A stretch of 64,000 bases of DNA from JBKBKN01 sp046294625 (GCA_046294625.1 JBKBKN010000018.1:1-64000); one strand, 5' to 3'. Shown: positions 54,674 through 62,200, counted from the stretch's first letter. Numbers and translations: made by a program. The notes: generated by a model not told the origin, from the sequence alone.

Positions 54674-56029
54674 TTATTTACCGATACAAAACTTCGAGAA
54701 AATGGCACCCAAAACTTCGTCACTACTGATTTCTCCGGTTATACTGCCTAAATGATCTAGCGCGATTCGGATATCCAGTGCAAGTAGTTCGCCGGAAATG
54801 CCTTCTTCTAAACCTTTTAAAACCAAATCAAGCGCATTGTTGGTGCTGATAAGTGCTTCGTAATGCCGATGATTGGTGAGCATCACATCATTGCTGTCCA
54901 ATTTCTCTCCTCCGGCAGCTTCCCAAATTTTATCTTTCAAAAGTTCTATCCCGTGTTGCTGTTTAGCCGAAATTTTAATTTCCTTATCCAGTATATTGCT
55001 GTTGTTTAAATCAGACTTGTTGTGAACTGCGAGCCATCGTTTATCGCCCAGATTGAGTTCATCCATTAATCGATTAAAGTCTTCCGTTTTTTCGCTGCCA
55101 TCATACACAAATAGTACTAAGGCTGCATTACGTATGGCTTGTCGCGAACGTTCAATGCCAATGCTTTCAACCACATCATTTGTTTCGCGAATACCGGCTG
55201 TGTCGATGAAGCGGAAACTCATACCACGAATAAGCATTTCATCTTCAATAATATCTCGAGTAGTACCGGCAATGTCGGTTACGATGGCTTTTTCTTCTTG
55301 CAGCAAGGTATTTAGTAAGGTTGACTTACCCACATTGGGCATGCCAATAATCGCCACAGGGTAGCCTTCTTTCACCGCATTGCCAATTTTAAAAGAAGCA
55401 ATCAGCGGATTGATTCGTTCCTGAATGGTTTGAATTAGTGCAATCAATTCGCTGCGATCAGCAAATTCTACATCTTCGGTCGAAAAGTCAAGCTCAAGCT
55501 CTATCAGTGCAGCAAAACGTAATAATTGTTCTCTTAAGTCCGCAATTTCAGACGACACAGCTCCCTTTAATTGCTTCAATGCCAATTTATGTGCAGTCGC
55601 ATTCCCTGAAGCAATCAGGTCGGCAACAGCCTCGGCCTGGCTGAGATCGAGCTTTCCATTGAGAAATGCCCTTTGTGTAAATTCTCCGGGCTTAGCTAAT
55701 CTAACACCCTTATCAATGAATAATTCAAGTATGCGTTTAGTAATATAATTTGAGCCATGGCAGGAAATTTCGACGGTGTCTTCTCCGGTAAAGGAATGTG
55801 GGCCGCGGAAAAGGCTTAGCATCACTTCATCTATTGTCTGGCTGCCATCTTTAAGTGTGCCGTAATGCAGGCTGTAGCCGGGCGAAGTGTTTAGTGGTTT
55901 TTTACCTGTAAATATTAAATCTGAAATATCAATGGCTTTGTTGCCGGTGATTCTGATGACAGCTAATGCTGATTGTCCCGTAGGTGTTGACAAGGCAATA
56001 ATCGTATCTTGCATTAAGAAGGTGGACAT
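54674..56029 (-). CDS. mnmE: tRNA modification GTPase MnmE (TrmE)
   Basis: 451 residues (a start at the inner ATG 56014 is also possible). The N-terminal tetrahydrofolate-binding domain (about 1-118, DTIIALSTPTGQSALAVIRITG) is followed by a helical domain split around a Ras-like G domain: Walker A GMPNVGKST near 228, DIAGTTRD, DTAGIRE and NKSD. The protein ends with the diagnostic CIGK, whose Cys is essential. With MnmG, MnmE makes the carboxymethylaminomethyl group on U34 of several tRNAs. It is the last gene of a compact operon and starts 3 bases after yigZ. Confidence 0.96.
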   Translation of the reverse strand: MSTFLMQDTIIALSTPTGQSALAVIRITGNKAIDISDLIFTGKKPLNTSPGYSLHYGTLKDGSQTIDEVMLSLFRGPHSFTGEDTVEISCHGSNYITKRILELFIDKGVRLAKPGEFTQRAFLNGKLDLSQAEAVADLIASGNATAHKLALKQLKGAVSSEIADLREQLLRFAALIELELDFSTEDVEFADRSELIALIQTIQERINPLIASFKIGNAVKEGYPVAIIGMPNVGKSTLLNTLLQEEKAIVTDIAGTTRDIIEDEMLIRGMSFRFIDTAGIRETNDVVESIGIERSRQAIRNAALVLFVYDGSEKTEDFNRLMDELNLGDKRWLAVHNKSDLNNSNILDKEIKISAKQQHGIELLKDKIWEAAGGEKLDSNDVMLTNHRHYEALISTNNALDLVLKGLEEGISGELLALDIRIALDHLGSITGEISSDEVLGAIFSKFCIGK

Positions 56030-56032
56030 GCG

Positions 56033-56638
56033 CTAATCGATAATTTGTAAATGTGGTATTGACAATAATTGATGCTTGAAGTGGTCATGTTTGTGATAGG
56101 AAACATGAAGTGTTACATTACAAAACAAACCGATATCAGGTGGATCGTATTTTATCCCATTGCTTTTAATCCAACTCATTAAATAGTTAAACTCGCTGTG
56201 GTTGCATTGAAGTTTAATGGACTTAAGTATTTCTTTACTGATGATTTTATTTGCTTTAATGGCATCGGAAGCTGATGTTTTATATGCATTGATGAGCCCT
56301 GGAATGCCCAATTGCGTGCCACCAAAATAGCGCACCACAGCGACTAAAACGTTCATCAGATTGGCCGATCTAATTTGCCCGAGAATGGGTTTGCCTGCCG
56401 AAGAAGATGGTTCGCCATCGTCATTGGCTCTGTGATAGGGTAGGAGCGGATTGATGATAAATGCATAACACACATGGTTGGCTCCGGTATGGTTTTTTCT
56501 AATTTGTTCTAGATGCCCCTTAATCTGTTGCTCATTTTCCACCGGCATAGCCAAAGCTATAAACTTGCTTCCTCGGTCTTTGAAGGTGGAAGTGCTTATT
56601 TCATCAAGGCTTAAGTAGTAATCTGATAAAGCATCCAT
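56033..56638 (-). CDS. yigZ: YigZ/IMPACT-family protein
   Basis: 201 residues. The N-terminal UPF0029/IMPACT domain has DRGSKFIALAMPV, KNHTGANHVCYAF and the signature RANDDGEPSSSAGKPIL, followed by VAVVRYFGGTQLGIPGL. The C-terminal part (about 140-201) is the smaller DUF1949-like ferredoxin fold. In eukaryotes IMPACT regulates translation; the bacterial version has no firm function. It sits between a TonB-like gene (3 bases) and mnmE (3 bases) in an operon. Confidence 0.92.
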   Translation of the reverse strand: MDALSDYYLSLDEISTSTFKDRGSKFIALAMPVENEQQIKGHLEQIRKNHTGANHVCYAFIINPLLPYHRANDDGEPSSSAGKPILGQIRSANLMNVLVAVVRYFGGTQLGIPGLINAYKTSASDAIKANKIISKEILKSIKLQCNHSEFNYLMSWIKSNGIKYDPPDIGLFCNVTLHVSYHKHDHFKHQLLSIPHLQIID

Positions 56639-56641
56639 GCA

Positions 56642-57109
56642 TTATTTCTTAAATGCATCGGCTATGTAACGTGCTTTTATAGGAATTTCAATTACCACCT
56701 CGGAACGATAAGCTGTTCCACCTTGTGTGGCCGGCACAAATTCCAAAGTCTTCAGTATGTCTTGTATTTGTTCATCTATACCATGCCCAACTTTAGATAT
56801 GCTTGTTGGGTCGAGCACTTTTCCATTAAAGTTTACTTTAAAAGAGATCATAGACATTGCATCTAATGCAGCATCAATGGCTGATTGTGGAATTTTAAGA
56901 TTTTTATATATTTCCATAAACAGGGCTTCTTCGCCATCGAGATAGAAGGCGTCATGATTATCAATATCAAAATTGACATCATAATTTCTACCTTTCTCTA
57001 AAATTTTTTGGTTTACATCCGATTGTTCAGCTTTGAAGCCTGTTGTTTTCGATTGCGAAAAACTGATGCCTGAAAAAAGAATGGATAGAATAATAAAAAT
57101 GGCTTTCAT
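56642..57109 (-). CDS. Exported TonB C-terminal-like protein
   Basis: From ATG 57109 the protein has 155 residues with a signal peptide (SGISFSQ). The second half (about 75-150) resembles TonB C-terminal or energy-transducer-like domains: AALDAMSMISFKVNFNGKVLDP, then a helix and EFVPATQGGTAYRSEVVIEIPIKA, where the last strand is the conserved one. No membrane anchor or Pro-rich linker is present, so it is not a classical TonB. It is 79 bases after the small T9SS-type gene and directly precedes yigZ. Confidence 0.7.
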   Translation of the reverse strand: MKAIFIILSILFSGISFSQSKTTGFKAEQSDVNQKILEKGRNYDVNFDIDNHDAFYLDGEEALFMEIYKNLKIPQSAIDAALDAMSMISFKVNFNGKVLDPTSISKVGHGIDEQIQDILKTLEFVPATQGGTAYRSEVVIEIPIKARYIADAFKK

Positions 57110-57188
57110 CTTATATGCTTTTAGGTTGAGTTTGGTTATGCTGGGCAATAAATTTATTCAATAATTAATTTGCTCAGTACAAATATAT

Positions 57189-57779
57189 TTAATTCTTTGA
57201 GATACGTCCCTGATACACAAACCTGCTACTGAAAACTCTGTAATAATAGTGCCCTGTTCTGCAGTCACTGAAATCGATATTAATTTCCCCTGTTTTTGTT
57301 TTCCCCATTTGAACAGTTTTGCCTTGATTGTCGAAGATTTCATAATCAAACCATTCGTTTGTGGCATTGGGAAAGTAGATGGTTGTGTATCGGTCAAAAG
57401 GATTTGGGGCAACTAATGCTTTTTCTCCAGAAAGTCTGATAAACTTTAGTGAGATGGGTTCACTCACAATATTCCCGTATATCACTATTCGATAATTAAT
57501 CAAACCTGATGGCGCGTCTTTATCGATGAAGTGATAATGTGCTTCGCGGTCAGTGAAACCGCATAAACCAAAATGTCTGTAAACTTCTGTAAATTCTTCA
57601 TTGTTTACCGATCGTTCAATTACTAAATCGTTGCAAATGGCTCCGGAACGTATGGTGTAGCGAATGATTACATTTTCACCAATTGCATCTGCCTGAAACC
57701 GTGCTAGGAAAAAGTCAATCTGATCTTGTCCATGAAGGTTTAATGAGATTAAAATCAAGATTAATAATCGAAAGCCCAT
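57189..57779 (-). CDS. Small exported protein with T9SS-type sorting domain
   Basis: From ATG 57779 the protein has 196 residues, with a signal peptide (LLILILISLNLHGQ). A 100-residue beta-sandwich with RSVNNEEFTEVYRHFG and YHFIDKDAPSGLINYRI is typical of the FN3-like module that often precedes a sorting domain in Bacteroidota. The C-terminal 75 residues (APNPFDRYTTIYFPN to YQGRISKN) match a type A T9SS sorting domain. The stop of the methyltransferase overlaps the start codon (TGATG). It may be the shortest type of T9SS cargo, or the tail of a lost larger protein. Confidence 0.75.
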   Translation of the reverse strand: MGFRLLILILISLNLHGQDQIDFFLARFQADAIGENVIIRYTIRSGAICNDLVIERSVNNEEFTEVYRHFGLCGFTDREAHYHFIDKDAPSGLINYRIVIYGNIVSEPISLKFIRLSGEKALVAPNPFDRYTTIYFPNATNEWFDYEIFDNQGKTVQMGKTKTGEINIDFSDCRTGHYYYRVFSSRFVYQGRISKN

Positions 57780-58651
57780 CACTTGAATTTTGTAATCCGG
57801 CCAAAAACACCTAGTGGAAGCTTCTGGCCTGATTGCGAAGGTAAAAATAATTCTCCGGTTTCGCACTTTTGGCCTTTGTCAAGCTGAATCAAATTATCAA
57901 TAATTAACGAAGAAAAGCCAAGGGAATATGTGTTTAGAATCAGAAAATGCTCATCGGGATGAAGCAATTTCATTACTTCATTCATCATCGGGTTTAGCTG
58001 TTTTTCGAGTTTCCAGCTTTCACCGCTTGCACCATGACCGTAAGCGGGCGGGTCTAAAATAATTCCATGATATCTATTTCCCCGCTTTACTTCTCGCTGT
58101 ACAAACTTCATCGCATCTTCAACCACCCATCTGATATCTTTCAAACCCGAATGATTTTGGTTTTCGTTTGCCCAGGTCACCACTTGCTTCACAGAGTCAA
58201 CGTGGGTTACATCAGCGCCGGCTGATTTTGCGGCCAAAGATGCTGCACCTGTGTAGGCAAAGAGATTCAAAAATTTTTTGTCAGATGCTTTTATTTTCTT
58301 CAGAGAGTCAGCAATAAAGTCCCAATTAACTGCCTGCTCGGGAAATACGCCAACGTGCTTGAACGATGTTAAGGCTAAGCGAAGTTTAAATTGTATGTGT
58401 TTGTTTTGATAATGAATAACCCAACGATCCGGCATTTCTTTTAATTTTTGCCAAACACCTGAAGAACTCGATTTGCTTACAAAGCGAACATGTGCTTTTT
58501 TTTGCCATTCTTTTTCAGGAATTTTTTTATCCCACAAAGCTTGTGGCTCGGGTCTAATAGTTACGTAAGGACCAAATCGTTCAAGTTTTTCGAAATTGCC
58601 ACTGTCGATAAGTTCATAATCTTTAAAGTTATTTGGCGAAAGTAAAAGCAT
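57779..58651 (-). CDS. Class I SAM-dependent methyltransferase, RlmI/RlmK-like
   Basis: 290 residues. A short N-terminal beta domain (about 1-100) precedes the Rossmann methyltransferase: motif I FLNLFAYTGAASLAAKSAGA, the acidic loop VDSVKQVVTWANENQNHSGL, and the catalytic loop LDPPAYGHGASGESW, which resembles RlmI/RlmK rRNA methyltransferases and YwbD-like proteins. The substrate is uncertain: 23S rRNA cytosine C5 or guanine N7/N2 are the usual targets of this subgroup. It starts 3 bases after the ceramidase-like gene and overlaps the next gene by one base. Confidence 0.85.
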   Translation of the reverse strand: MLLLSPNNFKDYELIDSGNFEKLERFGPYVTIRPEPQALWDKKIPEKEWQKKAHVRFVSKSSSSGVWQKLKEMPDRWVIHYQNKHIQFKLRLALTSFKHVGVFPEQAVNWDFIADSLKKIKASDKKFLNLFAYTGAASLAAKSAGADVTHVDSVKQVVTWANENQNHSGLKDIRWVVEDAMKFVQREVKRGNRYHGIILDPPAYGHGASGESWKLEKQLNPMMNEVMKLLHPDEHFLILNTYSLGFSSLIIDNLIQLDKGQKCETGELFLPSQSGQKLPLGVFGRITKFK

Positions 58652-58654
58652 GTA

Positions 58655-60349
58655 TTATGTATTGAGGGTCATTTCTCGAAGTTCTTCCATACTCAAATGA
58701 ACCGGTTTCTTGTTTTTGATGGATGATTGTCTGCTACCTTTGATGAGTTCGCAAAAAGCTGATTGGAAAGCGGCAAGTGTTTCTCTTCCATAAATGGTAA
58801 AGCCCCCTTCGTACATTTGTTTATCATATTCTTCAGGCGTGCAAATGTAACCGCAATAATCATTGGCATAAGAATTTATAATTACATCAATAAATTCATG
58901 ATCTGATGCATCTAATATGCTCTGTTTCAGTCTAAAGGCTGCCTGTGTGGTAATGTCGCCGGGGATACCAATAATCAGTAAGCTTCCAATTTGAAAATAT
59001 TGTAACTCAAGTATGGTTGGCCACCATTCGTATTTTAGCGTAATTCGGTTTTGATAGGCTTTTTTTAATACACCAAGAAGATCGTGAAAGGGTTCGATGT
59101 GTGGAATCAGATTTACATTCCGGAGCCCAATGAATCTTTTCTTGAACAGATCAGCTACGATTTCTTTATTACCTTGAATTTTATCCCTTCTTTCGAGATA
59201 GATGATTTTTTTCCTTCTATTAATCCAAGGGATGCTGTTTGCTAATTTTCTGAACTTAATCCAAATGGACACGAAAAACGCAGTCGTGTTTCCAATACCC
59301 GGCGTATCGATGGCAGTTCCTTTTACAGCCGAAATTCCCACACACGGATAGCCGACTCTTAGCTCGTTAGTGGAAGCAAATTTTTCATTGATCGTGTAAT
59401 TGGAGAAATCGAAATAGGCGTGTTCGGATTTGATAACTCCTTTGATAGGAATGTCAACATCTGATTTGTTGAGCATTTCAGAAGCCTTTTCATATTGAAG
59501 ATATCCATTGAAATAGGCGCTTTTAAATTGATCTTCGTATTTTCCTCTTGGCCACCTGAATGCGTTCCCGTGATAATTGGGAGAAACATCAGCACAGGCT
59601 TCTTGTGCAAAAATGGCGGTAAAATTGGGGATATGTGAATTTTCTTTTTCAAAGATGGCAGAAGCATATCCTTTGTTATCTGCACAAATCGACTTATTTT
59701 CCCACCCCACACTATTTCCATGCACGCCAAACCAGTTAATGATTCCAAGTGTTGTACCATCTATAGAAACAATCTTGAGTTGCTTAACCCAGCGACTTAT
59801 TGCTTCATTTGTTTGTGATTCCGAAAACGGATTAACATCTTTGTTTTCATTATACGCTTTTAGGCTTCTATTGAATGCCACATGTTTATCTTTCTCAAAT
59901 TCACTTACGTTTAGTATTATTTTTGCTTCCTGTATATTATCTAAGGCTTGTTTTATAGAGTCAATGCAGGCAAAAAGCAGATTTTGGTAGAACCCTTCGT
60001 TGAATCCACCTGAGAAAAGGTTTTGAAATAGATAGGAAGAAAAACCACCTGGAGCAGAATGTGTATTCTGTGCATGAAGCATAAGGTTTTTACAAGTGGG
60101 TTTGTAAGGGTGATTTGATTTTTCGAAATGTGCTGCGATATCGAGCTTGAGCTGAGCACTTGCAAAACAAGTTTCAATGCAAAGTGAAAATACCGGATTG
60201 TTCAATTCGCCAATCATCAATATGCAACGCGAATGCAAATCTGATTCGATTTGTGAAGCTTTATTTTGGAAATTCATGTAGCCAAGCAGAATGCTGCCTT
60301 TCTTGCCCGGTGAATAGTTTATCTTTGATTTTCCGAATCCAGCTTTCAT
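58655..60349 (-). CDS. Neutral-ceramidase-like protein without signal peptide or C-terminal domain
   Basis: ATG 60349 gives 564 residues (a TTG 15 bases upstream is possible). The fold matches the neutral/alkaline non-lysosomal ceramidase N-terminal domain: zinc-site His97 in AQNTHSAPGG and His210 in GVHGNSVG, the nucleophile Ser256 in ACADVSPN, and YEGGFTIYGRETL near the C-terminus. Two deviations are visible. The usual Glu zinc ligand (GE-T-T motif) is Asp465 here (GIPGDITTQAA), and the C-terminal Ig-like domain of true ceramidases is missing. No signal peptide is present, although known bacterial ceramidases are exported. Bacteroidota make sphingolipids, so a role in their turnover is plausible. 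First gene of the operon to mnmE. Confidence 0.78.
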   Translation of the reverse strand: MKAGFGKSKINYSPGKKGSILLGYMNFQNKASQIESDLHSRCILMIGELNNPVFSLCIETCFASAQLKLDIAAHFEKSNHPYKPTCKNLMLHAQNTHSAPGGFSSYLFQNLFSGGFNEGFYQNLLFACIDSIKQALDNIQEAKIILNVSEFEKDKHVAFNRSLKAYNENKDVNPFSESQTNEAISRWVKQLKIVSIDGTTLGIINWFGVHGNSVGWENKSICADNKGYASAIFEKENSHIPNFTAIFAQEACADVSPNYHGNAFRWPRGKYEDQFKSAYFNGYLQYEKASEMLNKSDVDIPIKGVIKSEHAYFDFSNYTINEKFASTNELRVGYPCVGISAVKGTAIDTPGIGNTTAFFVSIWIKFRKLANSIPWINRRKKIIYLERRDKIQGNKEIVADLFKKRFIGLRNVNLIPHIEPFHDLLGVLKKAYQNRITLKYEWWPTILELQYFQIGSLLIIGIPGDITTQAAFRLKQSILDASDHEFIDVIINSYANDYCGYICTPEEYDKQMYEGGFTIYGRETLAAFQSAFCELIKGSRQSSIKNKKPVHLSMEELREMTLNT

Positions 60350-60409
60350 AAATAACGCGCTCAAAATTAATGGTTTAAAGTTATTTTACGACTTCACTTA
60401 AAAAATTGT

Positions 60410-60439
60410 TTGCATCAATAAAAATTAATGTTACTTTTG
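60410..60439 (+). promoter_or_regulatory. Consensus promoter of the tRNA-Asp repeat locus
   Basis: TTG (60410-60412), exactly 19 bases, TACTTTTG (60432-60439): a perfect Bacteroidota sigma-A promoter. Start of transcription is expected near 60446, about 40 bases before the first tRNA-like unit, so the tRNA-like units and tRNA-Asp would be on one transcript. Confidence 0.82.
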
Positions 60440-60484
60440 CACTCCCATTATCCACGGATAAAAGGAAGTTCTTAAAGAATATTT

Positions 60485-60706
60485 GGTTCGGTAGTTCAGT
60501 CGGTTAGAATACATGCCTTTCATCCCTACTGCCAGAGTAGGGACGGGTTCGAGTTCTATCCGTCAGAAAAATCAGACGAGTTCTTAAAAATAAATGGTTC
60601 GGTAGTTCAGTCGGTTAGAATACATGCCTGTCATCCCTACTGTCAGAGTAGGGACGGGTTCGAGTTCTTTCCGTCGGAAAAATCAGACGAGTTCTTAAAA
60701 ATAAAT
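60485..60706 (+). repeat. Two tandem 111-base tRNA-Asp-like units
   Basis: Units 60485-60595 and 60596-60706 are exact 111-base periods and differ at four positions. Each begins with the first 35-38 bases of the real tRNA-Asp (same acceptor 5' strand, D-arm and 5' anticodon stem), then departs. Instead of the 3' anticodon stem there is a hairpin with a 7-bp stem TCCCTAC/GTAGGGA and a 7-base loop (first unit 60523-60543), then a T-arm-like segment with GGGTTCGAGT, then a linker ending in TTCTTAAAAATAAAT. The acceptor ends do not pair, so they are not functional canonical tRNAs. The real tRNA follows at the same period. Confidence 0.85.
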
Positions 60707-60780
60707 GGTTCGGTAGTTCAGTCGGTTAGAATACATGCCTGTCACGCATGGGGTCGCGGGTTCGAGTCCCGTCCGGACCG
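60707..60780 (+). tRNA. tRNA-Asp (anticodon GTC)
   Basis: A 74-base cloverleaf: acceptor GGTTCGG pairs with CCGGACC (one G-U), D-arm GTTC/GAAT-type, anticodon arm CATGC-CTGTCAC-GCATG with GTC, variable loop, T-arm GCGGG-TTCGAGT-CCCGT, discriminator G. CCA is not encoded. It is the third and only canonical member of a 111-base tandem array and is followed by a terminator. Confidence 0.95.
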
Positions 60781-60785
60781 CTTTT

Positions 60786-60811
60786 AAAGCTTCATACCTT
60801 TATGAGGCTTT
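60786..60811 (+). terminator. Terminator after tRNA-Asp
   Basis: Hairpin AAAGC-T-TCATA / TATGA-G-GCTTT with a 4-base loop followed by a T run. The same hairpin, with sequence changes that preserve pairing, is found at 61084-61109. Confidence 0.78.
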
Positions 60812-60834
60812 TTTTGTTTATAGCCAATAATAAT

Positions 60835-60934
60835 NNNNNNNNNNNNNNNNNNNNNNNNNNNNNNNNNNNNNNNNNNNNNNNNNNNNNNNNNNNNNNNNNN
60901 NNNNNNNNNNNNNNNNNNNNNNNNNNNNNNNNNN
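60835..60934. other. Assembly gap (100 Ns)
   Basis: A scaffold join of exactly 100 Ns, so its length is arbitrary. Both flanks carry the same 77 bases. Additional repeat units could be missing here. Confidence 0.97.
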
Positions 60935-61015
60935 GGGTTCGAGTCCCGTCCGGACCGCTTTTAAAGCTTCATACCTTTATGAGGCTTTTTTTGTTTATAG
61001 CCAATAATAATTTTT

Positions 61016-61080
61016 TCGGTTAGATTACATGCCTGTCATCCCTTTAGCGCGTGTAGGGATGGGTTCGAGTCCCGTCTGAT
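61016..61080 (+). pseudogene. tRNA-Asp-like fragment with extra hairpin
   Basis: It starts inside the D-loop (CGGTTAGATTACATGCCTGTCA as in tRNA-Asp, one change, lacking the 5' acceptor strand), has a hairpin with stem CATCCCT/AGGGATG where tRNA-Asp has its 3' anticodon stem, then an intact T-arm GGGTTCGAGTCCCGTC. It therefore resembles the two tandem units more than the real tRNA. It lies directly upstream of the GIY-YIG gene. Confidence 0.7.
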
Positions 61081-61083
61081 TAA

Positions 61084-61109
61084 AAAGTTTCGTAGTTTTA
61101 TGAAGCTTT
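61084..61109 (+). terminator. Second copy of the post-tRNA hairpin
   Basis: AAAGTTTCGT pairs with ATGAAGCTTT (G-U pairs allowed), followed by ATT. It occupies the same place after the tRNA-like fragment as the hairpin after tRNA-Asp, and sits just 7 bases before the GIY-YIG start codon. Confidence 0.5.
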
Positions 61110-61116
61110 ATTGTTT

Positions 61117-61392
61117 ATGGCTTATTATGTTTACATCATTCGCAGTATTAGCGATGGTTCTTATTACAAGGGCTACACAGAATATCCAGCATTACGTCTT
61201 CATGATCATAACGAAGGTTTTTCTAGCTATACATCGAAAAAAGGTCCATGGCAAATGGTTTACTTGCAATTATTTGAGACCAAACGCGAAGCTTTGATTC
61301 GGGAGAAGAATCTGAAGAAGTATTCCAAGGAAAGGCTTGATGCTTTGATAAAGTCTCCCATAAACATTGTTTCAAGTTTTAATTTCAGGTAG
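61117..61392 (+). CDS. Small GIY-YIG nuclease-family protein (UPF0213 type)
   Basis: From ATG 61117 the protein has 91 residues, the size of stand-alone GIY-YIG domains. YYVYII (3-8) is the GIY strand, YYKGYT (16-21) the YIG strand, Arg27 in ALRLHDHN the conserved Arg, and the Glu of LIREKNLKKY the metal ligand. Single-domain members have been annotated as endonucleases and are often linked to repetitive or mobile sequence. The gene starts right after a tRNA-Asp-like fragment and a hairpin. The sequence following tRNA-Asp itself (TTGTTTATAGCCAATAATAAT) looks like a decayed copy of this gene's start (TTGTTTATGGCTTATTATG), so tRNA-like unit, hairpin and gene start appear to be one duplicated module. 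Confidence 0.8.
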   Translation: MAYYVYIIRSISDGSYYKGYTEYPALRLHDHNEGFSSYTSKKGPWQMVYLQLFETKREALIREKNLKKYSKERLDALIKSPINIVSSFNFR

Positions 61393-61487
61393 CCTACATG
61401 CCTGTTTTCATGAAGTAGAGCACTTTACCGTCGTGAATTTTGGGAGCACGACTTTACATCAGTTTTGAGTGCAATTAGGGTCAGATT
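61393..61487. other. Degenerate tRNA-like debris downstream of the GIY-YIG gene
   Basis: Contains CTACATGCCTGT, matching part of the tRNA-Asp anticodon arm, then GTAGAGCA as in a tRNA D-arm, and a small hairpin TCGTG/CACGA. No intact gene. Probably the eroded edge of the repeat locus. Confidence 0.4.
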
Positions 61488-62198
61488 TTAATAACCGGAT
61501 AATAATTTAAAGGAAGATGCCACAAAAATGCTTGCTGTTTCGGAACGGAGTCGATTATTGCCAAGGTCAATGGGGAGAAAGTTGTTTTTGAGAGCTTCAA
61601 CAACTTCCTGATTAGTAAAATCTCCTTCAGGCCCAATTAAAACAATTGTGTCGCTCGTTCTGTGGCTTTGTAAGATGTCAATGAGCCGGTGTTTCTTATC
61701 TTTTATGCAATGGGCAATCAGTTTAAAATCGTCGCTTTTGCAAGAGCCAATAAATTCTTCAAAATCGATAGCGGGATTGATGATTGGTAACCAGGGATTC
61801 ATGCTCTGCTTTGCTGCAGACAAAATAATCTTATGAATGCGTTCCTGTTTAATCTTATGCCTAATGGTGCGATTGCTGATTATAGGCGTTAACATACTTA
61901 CCCCGAGTTCAGTGATTTTTTCTAGCATCCATTCAAATCGATCTGCGGTTTTATTGGGCGCAACAGCCAGGTGTAAACGGTGTTTTAGGGGTTCATGCAG
62001 ATTAATGGAATGAACATTAACTGTAGTGTGTTTATCATGAACCTGATCTATTGTCGCAAGGGCGATGCATCCCTTTCCATTTATGAGGGTGATATCGTCA
62101 CCTGTCTTTAGGCGCAGCACTTTAGTGGCATGCAGCGATTCTTCGTTGTTAAGTTCAACGACACCTTCATTGATTATTTCGCAAAAAAATACATGCAT
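61488..62198 (-). CDS. rsmE: 16S rRNA (uracil-1498-N3)-methyltransferase RsmE
   Basis: 236 residues. An N-terminal PUA-like domain (about 1-70, HATKVLRLKTGDDITLINGKG) precedes the SPOUT methyltransferase domain with its trefoil knot: SKQSMNPWLP-type segment (AAKQSMNPWLPII), IVLIGPEGDFTNQE and LGNNRLRSETASI near the C-terminus. It methylates N3 of U1498 in 16S rRNA. It follows mfd by 2 bases and is probably co-transcribed. Confidence 0.95.
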   Translation of the reverse strand: MHVFFCEIINEGVVELNNEESLHATKVLRLKTGDDITLINGKGCIALATIDQVHDKHTTVNVHSINLHEPLKHRLHLAVAPNKTADRFEWMLEKITELGVSMLTPIISNRTIRHKIKQERIHKIILSAAKQSMNPWLPIINPAIDFEEFIGSCKSDDFKLIAHCIKDKKHRLIDILQSHRTSDTIVLIGPEGDFTNQEVVEALKNNFLPIDLGNNRLRSETASIFVASSFKLLSGY

Positions 62199-62200
62199 AG

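Larger units (their letters stand above)
60758..61011. repeat. Direct repeat flanking the second assembly gap (likely artefact)
   Basis: Bases 60758-60834 and 60935-61011 are identical over 77 bases, covering the 3' end of tRNA-Asp, the terminator and the following sequence. The pair directly borders the N-run, so this is most likely one sequence present at two contig ends. A true duplication of the tRNA unit cannot be excluded. Confidence 0.75.

Noticed and set aside
60596..60706. Reading the new hairpin of the second tRNA-like unit as an anticodon arm gives a 7-base loop with central TCA, as in a UGA suppressor tRNA.
   Set aside because: The base before the would-be anticodon is G rather than the near-universal U33, the acceptor strands do not pair, and the first unit has CCA there. 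A functional suppressor tRNA is not supported.
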